The notes under the pieces were generated by a model. That model was not told the DNA's origin. It made no database searches and saw nothing but the letters and a program-made list of their open reading frames with translations. A program made the translations under genes and the position numbers. From CAIMUX01 sp964473865 (lineage in GTDB: Bacteria > Eisenbacteria > RBG-16-71-46 > CAIMUX01): a DNA stretch of 64,000 nucleotides. Location: positions 1 through 64,000 of the forward strand of contig CAYYQN010000008.1 in the NCBI GenBank assembly GCA_964473865.1. Direction: 5' to 3'. Of the stretch, positions 17,594-25,934 are shown piece by piece; positions within the stretch are counted from its first letter, which is position 1; each line of letters begins with the position of its first letter.

Positions 17594-18158
17594 GGTTCCT
17601 CCGCGGTGCGTTCCGATCCCCAGCAGGCGTCTGGATGATCCGGGGATGTTGGCCTCCCGCCCCCCGGTGGCGCAAGGGAGGGATTGACGTCTTCGCGCGC
17701 GAACCGCGGTCCGCGGCGGAGGGACCGTTCGGGGTCCGGGGCGGACAGAGCGGTGCCGCGGAACCCGCGCCGCCCCGCAGCGAGGCGATCTTGACCCGCC
17801 CGAGGGCGCGCTCGACGGAGGCCGCGGCCTGATCGAGACGCCGATGCAGGGGGCACAGGCCGCCGGCGTGTTCCAGCAAGCCCAGCGGACAGCCGCGCAG
17901 CCGGCGGATCGGGTCCACCGCGTCGATCACGCCAAGAACGGTGGTCTGGTCGGGGGGGAGGGCCAGGTTGAAGCCTCCGCCCTTTCCCCGGCGTGAGGTC
18001 ACGAGTCCCGCCTGTACCAGCAACTGCATGACCTTGGCGAGATAGCCGAGCGGAACCCGGGTCCGCCGGGCCAGTTCGGACGTCGTGATCGGCCGCGTCG
18101 GATCGTCCGCGAGGCACACCGCGGCGCGCAGAGCGTATTCGGCTGTCCGGCTGATCAT
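17457..18158 (-). CDS. Rrf2-family iron-sulfur regulator with long tail
   Basis: Winged-helix regulator of the IscR/NsrR family. Residues 1-125 are a normal Rrf2 domain (MISRTAEYALRAAVCLA, HTH near 27-58 with KGGGFNLA wing). Compared with IscR ligands C92, C98, C104 and H107, this protein has C90, C102 and H105, but the middle ligand position is E96. The frame stays open for about 105 more residues of Arg/Pro-rich sequence into dapC; normal members end near 130-165. ATG 18158 has GGGGAGGGG upstream. It diverges from a polyferredoxin membrane gene across a dyad, the probable operator. Confidence 0.85.
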   Translation of the reverse strand: MISRTAEYALRAAVCLADDPTRPITTSELARRTRVPLGYLAKVMQLLVQAGLVTSRRGKGGGFNLALPPDQTTVLGVIDAVDPIRRLRGCPLGLLEHAGGLCPLHRRLDQAAASVERALGRVKIASLRGGAGSAAPLCPPRTPNGPSAADRGSRAKTSIPPLRHRGAGGQHPRIIQTPAGDRNAPRRNHDDCIRSQAAPPGVRLARHLSVRPTRRSEGRCPLQRDSDHRFHHR

Positions 18159-18177
18159 GCCCCCCTCCCCGCCGGCA

Positions 18178-18201
18178 ATTCTGGACCTTGACATCCAGAA
18201 T
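18178..18201. promoter_or_regulatory. perfect dyad, probable Rrf2 operator
   Basis: ATTCTGGA (18178-18185) and TCCAGAAT (18194-18201) form an 8-bp perfect inverted repeat with an 8-nt centre. The centre contains a consensus -35 box, TTGACA (18188-18193), for the plus-strand gene. It lies 20 nt upstream of the Rrf2 start codon. A protein bound here would block transcription to the right and probably autoregulate its own gene. Confidence 0.65.
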
Positions 18202-18216
18202 AGGCAAGGAGATCAT
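18188..18216 (+). promoter_or_regulatory. promoter of the polyferredoxin gene
   Basis: TTGACA (18188-18193), 17-nt spacer, GATCAT (18211-18216, 4 of 6 matches to TATAAT). The leader to ATG 18429 is about 205 nt. Confidence 0.5.
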
Positions 18217-18428
18217 CCAGGCAGCCGCGCAGTGCCGGCCGGCGGCGTTTCCCGAGCCTGCGACACGCGCCGCGGGGTCCCTTGCAGCGGAGCGGGCCGG
18301 ATCCCGAGAGGCCCGGCCCGGCAGCCCCGGTCCGCGTGGCCAGGAGGCCTTCATGGACCCGATCGCCATCCCCCCCATCGGACGCGGTGACATCGGGCAT
18401 CCTCTCTCCACCGCCGGGATCTGAACCG

Positions 18429-19745
18429 ATGATCCGCCTGCTTCCCGCGCTCCTCTGCGCCGTGCTCGCCGGCGCGCACGCGCTGCGCTCTCAGGGGCCG
18501 GTAGCGGCGGGAGGCCTGGTGCTTCTCTCCGCGTTGCTCCTGCTGCGGCAACGCTGGGTGCTCCTCGCGGCGCGTGGACTGCTTGTCGCCGGGGCGGTCA
18601 CCTGGCTGTCGATTGCCGTGGAGCTGGTCCGTTCCCGCATGGTCCTGGGAGGACCATGGCTGCGCCTGGCGTTGATCCTCGGCGCCGTGATCGCGCTGCA
18701 CCTTCTCGGGGCGCGGCTTCTCCGGGGCCCCGCCCTGGAGTCGCGCTACTCGGGCCGCCCGGAACGCTCGGGTGCGCAGGGCGGGGCCTTTCTCGGCGCG
18801 GCGGGGCTCATGACGATCGTGCGCAGCGAGGCGGGAGCATCGATGTTCCTGGCCGAGCGGTTCTGGCCCGGCGCCGCCTGGATCACCATCTTTGCCCTGG
18901 CCGCCTGGGCGGCCTTGCTGGCCGGATGGCTTCTCGATGAGCGCCGGATCCCCGCAACGCGCGTGCGCGCCTGGTCGCTGCTGTCCGCGGTGTTCTTCCT
19001 GCAGCTGTTGCTGGGACTGGCGGGGATCGATCGCTGCCTCATGAGCGGGGCGTTGCACCTGCCGGTTCCGGCCGTGATCGTGGGCGGGCCGCTCTACCGC
19101 GGCGGGGGGCTCTTCATGCCGATCCTGTTTCTGGCCACGATCGTCGTCATGGGCCCCGCATGGTGTTCGCACCTCTGCTACATCGGGTCGTGGGACAATC
19201 TCGCGGCGCGGCGCCGGTACCGGGCCCAGGTCCCGGGCGAAGATGGTCCGCGACGGAGGAGAATCGATCCCCGCTGGTACACCCTGGCGGCCACGGCCGG
19301 CGTCGCCCTCGCCCTGCGGGCTGCCGGAGTGGGCGCGGTTCCGGCGACGTGGCTCGGGGCTTCGTTCGGCCTGATCGGGGTCGGGATCATGATCTTCGCG
19401 TCGGCGCGGCGGGGCGTGATGGTCCACTGCACCGAGTGGTGCCCGATCGGACTCCTCGCCACCCGGGCGGGCCGGCTTTCCCCGTTTCGCCTCAAGGTCC
19501 GGGAGGGGTGCCGCAACTGCGGCCTCTGCCTTCCGACCTGTCGCTTCGGCGCCCTGACGGAGGAGGACCTCCGACGTGGCCGTCCGGGGCCGAGCTGCAC
19601 GCTCTGCGGCGACTGTCTCGCCTCCTGCCGCAAGGGCCAGGTGGTGTACAAGTTCCCCGGACTCTCGCCCGCGGGCGCCCGGCAGGCGTTCGTCGTGGTG
19701 GTGGCCGTGCTGCAGGCGTCCTTCCTGGGAATCGCCCGCATCTGA
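18429..19745 (+). CDS. polytopic membrane protein with 4Fe-4S ferredoxin domains (NapH/CcoG-like)
   Basis: 438 aa. About eight hydrophobic segments are spread over residues 1-340. Two membrane-proximal cysteine pairs, WCSHLC and CTEWCP, are followed by two 4Fe-4S motifs, CRNCGLCLPTC and CTLCGDCLASC, then a final hydrophobic stretch. This is the layout of NapH, NosR C-terminus and CcoG-type electron-transfer proteins, which pass electrons across or along the membrane. The partner is not encoded next to it. The divergent Rrf2 regulator suggests control by iron-sulfur, nitric oxide or redox state. A longer upstream frame has no ribosome site. Confidence 0.85.
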   Translation: MIRLLPALLCAVLAGAHALRSQGPVAAGGLVLLSALLLLRQRWVLLAARGLLVAGAVTWLSIAVELVRSRMVLGGPWLRLALILGAVIALHLLGARLLRGPALESRYSGRPERSGAQGGAFLGAAGLMTIVRSEAGASMFLAERFWPGAAWITIFALAAWAALLAGWLLDERRIPATRVRAWSLLSAVFFLQLLLGLAGIDRCLMSGALHLPVPAVIVGGPLYRGGGLFMPILFLATIVVMGPAWCSHLCYIGSWDNLAARRRYRAQVPGEDGPRRRRIDPRWYTLAATAGVALALRAAGVGAVPATWLGASFGLIGVGIMIFASARRGVMVHCTEWCPIGLLATRAGRLSPFRLKVREGCRNCGLCLPTCRFGALTEEDLRRGRPGPSCTLCGDCLASCRKGQVVYKFPGLSPAGARQAFVVVVAVLQASFLGIARI

Positions 19746-19788
19746 CGTACCGGTGGCCCGCCGCCGCTCGAACGGCTATCGTCAGTCC

Positions 19789-20136
19789 ATGGAAGTCCAG
19801 ATCTTCGGAACGAAGAAGAGCGCCGACGCGCGGAAGGCCGTCCGCTTCTTCTCCGAGCGCGGATGGAAGACCCACTTCGTAGACCTCGCCGAGCGTGCGC
19901 TTTCTCGCGGTGAGCTCCGCCGCTTCACCGAGAAACTCGGCGTCGAGGCGCTGATCGACCGCGAGGGCAGGCGATTCAAGGACCTCGGGCTCGCGACCGC
20001 GCCCCCGGGCGACGATCGGTGGGTGGAACGATTGCTGGCCGAGCCGCTTCTCCTCCGCCAACCCCTGGTCCGCGCGCAGAACCGAGTCACCGTCGGGCTG
20101 GCCGAGGCAGACTGGAAGGACTGGGCCGGCAGGTGA
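19789..20136 (+). CDS. ArsC/Spx-fold protein lacking the catalytic cysteine
   Basis: 115 aa with the thioredoxin-like ArsC fold. It starts MEVQIFGTKKSADARKAVRFF; relatives read IFGTKKC..TRKA..FF, so the redox cysteine is a serine here (S11). The rest is family-like (EALIDREGRRFKDLGL, RQPLVRAQNRVTVGL). Without the cysteine it is unlikely to be an arsenate reductase; a binding role is possible. TATCGT lies 6 nt before ATG 19789 and there is no Shine-Dalgarno, so a leaderless transcript is possible. The stop is 8 nt before the ABC transporter start. Confidence 0.8.
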   Translation: MEVQIFGTKKSADARKAVRFFSERGWKTHFVDLAERALSRGELRRFTEKLGVEALIDREGRRFKDLGLATAPPGDDRWVERLLAEPLLLRQPLVRAQNRVTVGLAEADWKDWAGR

Positions 20137-20144
20137 GGTTGGGA

Positions 20145-22133
20145 ATGGGCCCGGTCCGGCTTCCCGCCGCGGAACGCCGCGGCGGTGCGGGACGACCGGC
20201 GGAAGCCGGCGCCGGCACGTCCGACCGGCCTCGCTCGGAGAGGATCCGGGCTCTCTGGCCCGACATCTGGGCCCTGATCAAGCCCCGGCGCGGGATCCTT
20301 CTTCTCGGCTTGCTGATGATGGCGGTGAATCGCGTGAGCGGCCTCGTGCTCCCCGCCTCGACCAAGTTCCTGATCGATGACGTCATCGGGAAGAAGGAGG
20401 TCCACCTTCTGCCTCCGCTGGTCCTCGGCGTCCTGGGCGCCACGCTGGTCCAGGGAGTCACCTCCTTCGCCCTCACCCAGGTCCTGTCGAAGGCGGCGCA
20501 GCGACTGATCGCCGAACTGCGGCTCCGAGTGCAGCAGCACGTTGGACGCCTGCCGGTCGCCTTCTACGATGCCACCAAGACCGGGACCTTGGTCTCGCGG
20601 ATCATGAGCGACGTGGAAGGGATCCGAAACCTGATCGGCACCGGTCTGATCGAGCTTTTGGGCGGCATCATGACCGCACTCATCGCCTTTGTGGTGCTCC
20701 TGAGGATCAGCGCCCTGATGACGGTCGTGGCGTTTGGTACCCTTCTCGTCTTCATGGTGGCGCTCAACCGCGCGTTCACGACCATCCGGCCGATTTTCCG
20801 CGAGCGCGGCCGGATCGCCGGGGAGGTCACCGGGCGCCTCACCGAGTCGATCGGCGCCGTGCGGACGGTCAAGGGCTATCACGCCGAAGCGCGGGAGGCG
20901 GGAGTCTTCGCCCGCGGGGTCGATCGCCTGCTGGGCAACGTCCTGAAGTCCCTGACCGCGACCTCCCTGATGGGTCTCTCCTCGACGCTGCTCCTCGGGA
21001 TCGTCGGGGCCGCGGTCATGTTCGTCGGTGCGCGCCAGATTCTTTCCGGGGCCATGACCCTGGGTGGATTCGTCACCTACACCGCTTTTCTCGGCTTCCT
21101 GGTGGCACCGGTCTTCCAGATCGTGGCCATCGGCACCCAGCTGACCGAGGCGATGGCCGGGCTGGAGCGCACGCGGGAGCTCTTGCGGGAACGACCGGAG
21201 GACGAGAACCCCGCGCGCTCCCATGCCTTGGGGCCGATCGTGGGATACCTGGAGTTCGATAACGTGAGTTTCGCCTATGAGGCAGGCGAGGAGGTGCTCC
21301 ACGAAGTGAGCTTTACCGCGGCGCCCGGCACGGTGACCGCGCTCGTCGGCCCCTCGGGCTCGGGCAAGTCGACCATGATCGGATTGGTTGCCGCGTTCCA
21401 CGTTCCGCACGGCGGGACGGTGCGGGTTGACGGGATCGATCTCGCGACGATTCGCCTCGACAGTTACCGCACGCAGCTCGGGGTGGTGCTCCAGGAGACC
21501 TTCCTGTTCGACGGCTCCATCCGGGAGAATGTCGCCTTCGCGCGGCCCGAGGCGAGCGACGAAGAGATCCGGCGCGCCTGCCGCACGGCGCGGGTGGACG
21601 AATTCGCCGACCGCCTGCCCGAAGGGCTCGACACCGTCGTCGGCGAGAGAGGAGTCAAGCTGTCGGGGGGGCAGCGCCAGCGGGTTTCCATCGCCCGCGC
21701 CGTCCTGGCCGACCCCCGGATCCTGATCCTCGACGAGGCAACGTCCAGCCTCGACTCGGAGTCCGAGGCCCTGATCCAGGAAGGACTCGCGCAGCTGATG
21801 CGGGGACGCACCACGTTCGTCATCGCCCATCGACTTTCAACCATCCGCCGCGCCGACCAGATCCTCGTCATCGAGGAGGGACGCATCCGGGAACGGGGCA
21901 CGCACGGGGAGCTGTACGCCCTGGGCGGTCGCTATCACGACTTGTACACGCGGCAGCACGGCCTGGCGACAAACCTGTTCCTGGCGCCCGGGGAGGGCGA
22001 CTCGGTTCCGGAGGCAGCGTCGCCGGCGCCGGAAGATGGCGACCGCTCGCTCAATGCCGCGGCGGAGTCCGCAACCGGCTCGACGGCGAATCGCGCCGGT
22101 CCGCTGGGCCTGTTCCGTCGGCCCGCGGGCTAG
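20145..22133 (+). CDS. ABC exporter half-transporter (MsbA/MDR type)
   Basis: 662 aa. Six membrane helices at about residues 45-350 (ABC type-1 exporter domain) are followed by an ATPase domain. The ATPase has Walker A GPSGSGKST (402-410), signature LSGGQ (506-510), Walker B with D530/E531 and H-loop H562. It acts as a homodimer in the inner membrane; the substrate is not readable but lipid or drug export is usual. GAGG 6 nt before ATG 20145 supports this start; an in-frame GTG at 20133 overlaps the ArsC-like stop and is an alternative. The last about 55 residues are a low-complexity acidic/Ala tail. Convergent with dapE. Confidence 0.93.
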   Translation: MGPVRLPAAERRGGAGRPAEAGAGTSDRPRSERIRALWPDIWALIKPRRGILLLGLLMMAVNRVSGLVLPASTKFLIDDVIGKKEVHLLPPLVLGVLGATLVQGVTSFALTQVLSKAAQRLIAELRLRVQQHVGRLPVAFYDATKTGTLVSRIMSDVEGIRNLIGTGLIELLGGIMTALIAFVVLLRISALMTVVAFGTLLVFMVALNRAFTTIRPIFRERGRIAGEVTGRLTESIGAVRTVKGYHAEAREAGVFARGVDRLLGNVLKSLTATSLMGLSSTLLLGIVGAAVMFVGARQILSGAMTLGGFVTYTAFLGFLVAPVFQIVAIGTQLTEAMAGLERTRELLRERPEDENPARSHALGPIVGYLEFDNVSFAYEAGEEVLHEVSFTAAPGTVTALVGPSGSGKSTMIGLVAAFHVPHGGTVRVDGIDLATIRLDSYRTQLGVVLQETFLFDGSIRENVAFARPEASDEEIRRACRTARVDEFADRLPEGLDTVVGERGVKLSGGQRQRVSIARAVLADPRILILDEATSSLDSESEALIQEGLAQLMRGRTTFVIAHRLSTIRRADQILVIEEGRIRERGTHGELYALGGRYHDLYTRQHGLATNLFLAPGEGDSVPEAASPAPEDGDRSLNAAAESATGSTANRAGPLGLFRRPAG

Positions 22134-22234
22134 CCGGCTGCGGTGTGCGGAAGGGCCCGCCCGGCTGCGCCGGCCGACGGACTGGTGACCGGCGATTTCC
22201 GGCGGGGCCTGCGAGGGCCGGCGGCAGAGGGCGG

Positions 22235-23473
22235 CTACGCTTCCGGCCCGGCCCCCAGCAGATAGGCGCGCAAGCGGTCGACGAACTGCTGCGCCTCCGC
22301 GACATCCACGAATTCGTCCCGGGTGTGCGCGAACTCGGGGTCTCCCGGCCCCCAATTCAGCGCCGGCACGCCGAGCGCGGTGAACCGGGCGACGTCGGTC
22401 CACCCTTGTTTCGCCCGGCGCGGAAGACCCGTGCTCTCCAGCAGGTGCCGGTAGAGCGGCGCGCCGAGGTCGATCCTTCCCGCCGGCGAGTGATCGGAGA
22501 GCTCCACCGTGATGGTGCCCGCCGCAGGGGCGCCGGTGGCCGCGGGCGGCGCGCCGGAGCGCGTGGATGCCGGTGCGGGAGGCGCTCCCGGGAGGGATGA
22601 GCCGGGGGGCGGACCGCCGAAGCCGCGAAAGACGGTCCCCGCGGGAAAGAGCGATCGGGCGAGTTCTTCCGCCTCCTCGGGAGTCCGGTCCGGCGGATAT
22701 CGCAGATTGACGTTCAGCTCCAGCGTCCCGGGCACGACATTGCGGACCTCGCCGGCCCGCAAGCGGGTCGGGATCGCCAGCTCGCGGAACGTGACCCCGG
22801 CGATCTGCGCCTCCCGAATCGGGCGAGCCAGGATCGACTCCAGCCATGGCAGCGCGTGATGCAGCGGATGCACACCGTTCCAGGGACGGGCGGAATGGCA
22901 CGCCCTGCCATGGAAGGTCGCCGCCAGATGCATGGAACCGCTGCAACCCAACTCGAGATCGCCCCGCGTCGGCTCGAGCAACAACGCGAGGCCGGCGCCG
23001 CGCAACCAGGAATGCATCGCCAGCAGCTCGGCCAGGCCGTTCGCCGCCGCCGGCCCCTCCTCCCCCGCATAGAAGACAAAGACCCGGTCCGCGAATCCGG
23101 CCGCCGGATCCAGCGTCTCCGCCAGATGAAGCAGCGCCGCCACCCCCGCCTTCATGTCGCATGCGCCGCGTCCGACAACCCGCCCCTCCCGCAGCGCCGG
23201 CTCCGGGGAGTCGCCGCGCGGAACGGTGTCGATATGGCCGGCCAGCACCAGCAGCGGACGTCCGTTCCGGGACTCCGCTCCGGGGGCCGCCAGCGTGTGA
23301 GGCACAAGGAGGAGCGTGTCGCGAAGGCGGTCGACTCGATGGGTGCGGCCGGCGGCCCCGGTGCGCAGCCGCGATTCCAGGAGCCCGGCCAGGGCCGCCT
23401 CGGAGCCGGTAGCGCTGGGGACCCGAACGAGGGCCAGGATCTCCTCGCCAAGGGATGAGGTCGGCTGGTTCAT
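22235..23473 (-). CDS. dapE: succinyl-diaminopimelate desuccinylase
   Basis: 412 aa M20 metallopeptidase-fold enzyme that releases succinate to give LL-diaminopimelate. Zinc and catalytic residues are visible: H80 and D82 (AGHIDTVP), D106 (GACDMKAG), E138/E139 (YAGEEG), E168 (LLEPT) and H383 (EFAHTRDEF). KQGWTDVARFTALGVPALNWGPGDP (from about 355) closely resembles actinobacterial-type DapE, which favours this function over other M20 amidohydrolases. A Pro/Ala/Gly-rich insert spans about 288-319. ATG 23473 has only a weak ribosome site. Confidence 0.88.
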   Translation of the reverse strand: MNQPTSSLGEEILALVRVPSATGSEAALAGLLESRLRTGAAGRTHRVDRLRDTLLLVPHTLAAPGAESRNGRPLLVLAGHIDTVPRGDSPEPALREGRVVGRGACDMKAGVAALLHLAETLDPAAGFADRVFVFYAGEEGPAAANGLAELLAMHSWLRGAGLALLLEPTRGDLELGCSGSMHLAATFHGRACHSARPWNGVHPLHHALPWLESILARPIREAQIAGVTFRELAIPTRLRAGEVRNVVPGTLELNVNLRYPPDRTPEEAEELARSLFPAGTVFRGFGGPPPGSSLPGAPPAPASTRSGAPPAATGAPAAGTITVELSDHSPAGRIDLGAPLYRHLLESTGLPRRAKQGWTDVARFTALGVPALNWGPGDPEFAHTRDEFVDVAEAQQFVDRLRAYLLGAGPEA

Positions 23474-23619
23474 CCGTCGATTCTGCCTCGCGCCGGGTGG
23501 CGGGCACAAGAGCACGCCGGGAGCCGGTTTGCGGTCTCGGCCAAGGCCCCGGCCATCGTCCCGCGAGCACCTCGGCCGGGGCCTCGCGCGGGGCCGGGTT
23601 CCCGGCCCGGTCGCCGCAC

Positions 23620-23649
23620 TTGCCGGAGTCCCGTGCTCGCCGCTACCCT
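23620..23649 (+). promoter_or_regulatory. promoter of the PEP-synthase/PPDK regulator gene, -10 adjacent to the start codon
   Basis: TTGCCG (23620-23625), 18-nt spacer, TACCCT (23644-23649). ATG follows 7 nt after the -10 box, so the transcript would begin at or next to the ATG. Confidence 0.5.
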
Positions 23650-23656
23650 CTCGGCC

Positions 23657-24481
23657 ATGCAGACGAACAACATTCCGCCCCGCCCCACCCATCATGTGCT
23701 GGTCGTCTCCGACGGATCCGGCGTCACGGGAGAGCGAGTCGTGCAGGCGGTCATGACCCAGTTCGATCTGGACACGATCACCGTGGAGCGGATTTCCGAG
23801 GTCCGCGATCCGGACCGCATCCGCACGGCGCTGGGGCTCGCCGCGGAAAAGAAGGCGACGGTTCTCTACTCGCTGGTCTCGGTGGAGCACCGCACGCTCC
23901 TGCTGCAGGAGGCCAGGCGGCTGGGGATCTGGACGATCGACCTGTTGGGCCCCTTGCTCCTCCGGCTCGAGGACGTCCTGGCGGCATCGCCCCGCGCCGA
24001 GGCCGGCCTCTTCCGCCACATCGATGAGGAGTACTTCCGTCGCATCGACGCCATGGACTTCACGGTGAAGCACGACGACGGCAAACGGATCGAGGAGATC
24101 GTCAACGCCGACCTGGTCCTGGTCGGAGTGTCCCGAAGCTGCAAGACGCCGCTCTCGATCTTCCTCGGCTACCGCGGTTGGCACGTGGCCAATGTCCCGA
24201 TCGTGTTGGGGATCGATGCTCCGGAACAGCTGTTCACCATCGACCGGGACAAGGTGATCGCGCTGTCGGCCCGGTCGGAGTGGCTTTCGGGCGTGCGGCG
24301 CGAACGTTCGCGACGTATGGCGCCGGGGGTGATCCTGGACTACGCAGAGACCGCCTACATCGCGGAGGAGCTGCGTTACTTCCAGTCGATCGCCGCGCGG
24401 GGAGGTTGGACGGTGGTCGATGTCACCGGAAAAGCCATCGAGGAGACGGCGGCCGAGATCATCGCGTTGCTGCCTCAGTGA
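23657..24481 (+). CDS. ppsR: pyruvate,phosphate dikinase / PEP synthase regulatory protein
   Basis: 274 aa, DUF299 family: a bifunctional serine/threonine kinase and phosphorylase that switches PEP synthase or pyruvate,phosphate dikinase off with ADP and on with phosphate. The start HHVLVVSDGSGVTGERVVQAVMTQF is diagnostic, and the P-loop is GVSRSCKT (157-164; GVSRTSKT in most relatives). DAMDFTVKHDDG and NVPIVLG are also typical. Its dikinase target is not in this window. There is no ribosome site; the -10 box lies just upstream of ATG 23657. The stop is 37 nt before the next gene. Confidence 0.92.
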   Translation: MQTNNIPPRPTHHVLVVSDGSGVTGERVVQAVMTQFDLDTITVERISEVRDPDRIRTALGLAAEKKATVLYSLVSVEHRTLLLQEARRLGIWTIDLLGPLLLRLEDVLAASPRAEAGLFRHIDEEYFRRIDAMDFTVKHDDGKRIEEIVNADLVLVGVSRSCKTPLSIFLGYRGWHVANVPIVLGIDAPEQLFTIDRDKVIALSARSEWLSGVRRERSRRMAPGVILDYAETAYIAEELRYFQSIAARGGWTVVDVTGKAIEETAAEIIALLPQ

Positions 24482-24518
24482 GCTTCCCGTCCCGTCCTGG
24501 ATGCAGAAGGAGGCTCCC

Positions 24519-25925
24519 ATGCGCTCCGCTCGTCGCCCGACTGCACGCCCGGGTCTCGTCCTGGCACTTCTTCTCTCGGCGGTCGGACCCTCGCCCTCGC
24601 CAGGACGGGTGGTGCTCCTGCACGTCGCGCCGGCGCTTCCCGGCGCTCCCCGTGGCGACGGAAGCCTGGACCGCCCGTTTCGCGATCTCACCCAGGCCGT
24701 GGCGGTGGCCCAGGCTTTGTCGGGGCGCGCCATGCCGGACAGCCGCGCGGAAGAGGAGGACGACGGCACGCGCGTCACGCTGCAGTTGGCGCCGGGGGAC
24801 TACTACCTCGAGCCACACCCTGAGATCGAGCCGACCTGCGGCAACTGCGCCGACCCGAACACGCCGGTGCCGATGACCTTCGGACTCCGCGTCGGCGGCC
24901 GCGGAGTCGCGATCGAAGGCTCGGACGAAGGACCGGCCGTCATTCACACCCATGCGGGCTATGGACTGCTATTCCAGGACTGCACCGAGTGCGTGCTGCG
25001 CGCCATCATCGTCACCGACGGCTCCCGGGACACCAGCGCCATGGCCACGGACGCCGCGGTGGTGGCACAGCGATCCTCGGTCACGATCGAGGACTGTCTC
25101 TTCCGGGACAACATCGGCGACCCCGCGACCGTGAGCCGGAACATCGTCGGAATCGCGGGGATCGCGGGGCGCGACGGAAGCCGGCTTCGCGTGCGTCGAA
25201 ACCGGATCATCCGTTCCTCATGGGACGGCATCGCCCTGTACCGCGACGCCGAGGCCGAGATCACCGGCAACGTCATCGACGGCGTCGATCTTGCCCTCGG
25301 CCGCAACGCCGGAGGCGGACGGGGCGTCGGGATCGGCCTCACCTGGAATGCGCGGGCGACCGTCCGCGGCAACCTGGTGCGGCGGTACTGGAAGGGAATC
25401 GGCGTCTTTGTGAACGCCCAGGCAACCGTCGAGGAGAACATCGTGGAGCGGCTGGCGACCTGGGGACTCTCCCTATGGGATGCTGATCATGGCAGGCCCC
25501 AGGGCTTCTTCCGCGGCAATGCGGTCGACTCCACCGGCGCCTGCGGTGCACTCATCGCGCGCGGCGCCGCCGATCCGCCCGAGCCGGGGTGGCTGCGGGA
25601 GAACCTGTTTCTTCGCACCGGCCAGAATCCCCGATACGACTCCGGCGAGCCGTACTGCTTCCAGGTGGCCATCGCGAGGCACGCCGCGTCGACCGGATTC
25701 ACCGTGGAGGGGAATCTCTTTCTGGCCAATCGCGAAGCGGGCGGGGCCGCCGGATCGGGTGATCTCGACCCCGAGGCGTTTCAGACGCGGGCTCAGCCGC
25801 TGCTCGCCCGGCTCGCCGCCTGGCCCTCGTTGCGCGAAAGCGGATTGCTGGCTCGCCTCAACGCCGGGGCCGCCCCATCGGGAACGGCTCCCGGGCCGGA
25901 CGACCGCATGCGACCGGATCGTTGA
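24519..25925 (+). CDS. secreted right-handed parallel beta-helix protein
   Basis: 468 aa. The N-terminus has a basic region and a hydrophobic stretch (about residues 12-25), consistent with a signal peptide. DGSLDRPFRDLTQAVAVAQ is the usual opening of NosD/pectate-lyase-like helices. Coils run over about 130-420 with repeating short beta motifs (NRIIRSSWDGIALYRDAEAEITGNVIDG, then AQATVEENIVERLATWGLSLWD). A surface polysaccharide-binding or lyase role is possible, but no catalytic set is recognised. AAGGAGG lies 6 nt before ATG 24519. The stop is 9 nt upstream of namZ, so it is part of the same run. Confidence 0.8.
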   Translation: MRSARRPTARPGLVLALLLSAVGPSPSPGRVVLLHVAPALPGAPRGDGSLDRPFRDLTQAVAVAQALSGRAMPDSRAEEEDDGTRVTLQLAPGDYYLEPHPEIEPTCGNCADPNTPVPMTFGLRVGGRGVAIEGSDEGPAVIHTHAGYGLLFQDCTECVLRAIIVTDGSRDTSAMATDAAVVAQRSSVTIEDCLFRDNIGDPATVSRNIVGIAGIAGRDGSRLRVRRNRIIRSSWDGIALYRDAEAEITGNVIDGVDLALGRNAGGGRGVGIGLTWNARATVRGNLVRRYWKGIGVFVNAQATVEENIVERLATWGLSLWDADHGRPQGFFRGNAVDSTGACGALIARGAADPPEPGWLRENLFLRTGQNPRYDSGEPYCFQVAIARHAASTGFTVEGNLFLANREAGGAAGSGDLDPEAFQTRAQPLLARLAAWPSLRESGLLARLNAGAAPSGTAPGPDDRMRPDR

Positions 25926-25934
25926 GGCCTCGCC

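Noticed and set aside
19789..20136. Arsenate reductase
   Set aside because: The catalytic cysteine is missing and no other ars gene is nearby.
19782..21830. Minus-strand open frame of about 680 codons opposite the ABC exporter
   Set aside because: The plus strand has all the ABC motifs; the opposite frame is a composition shadow.
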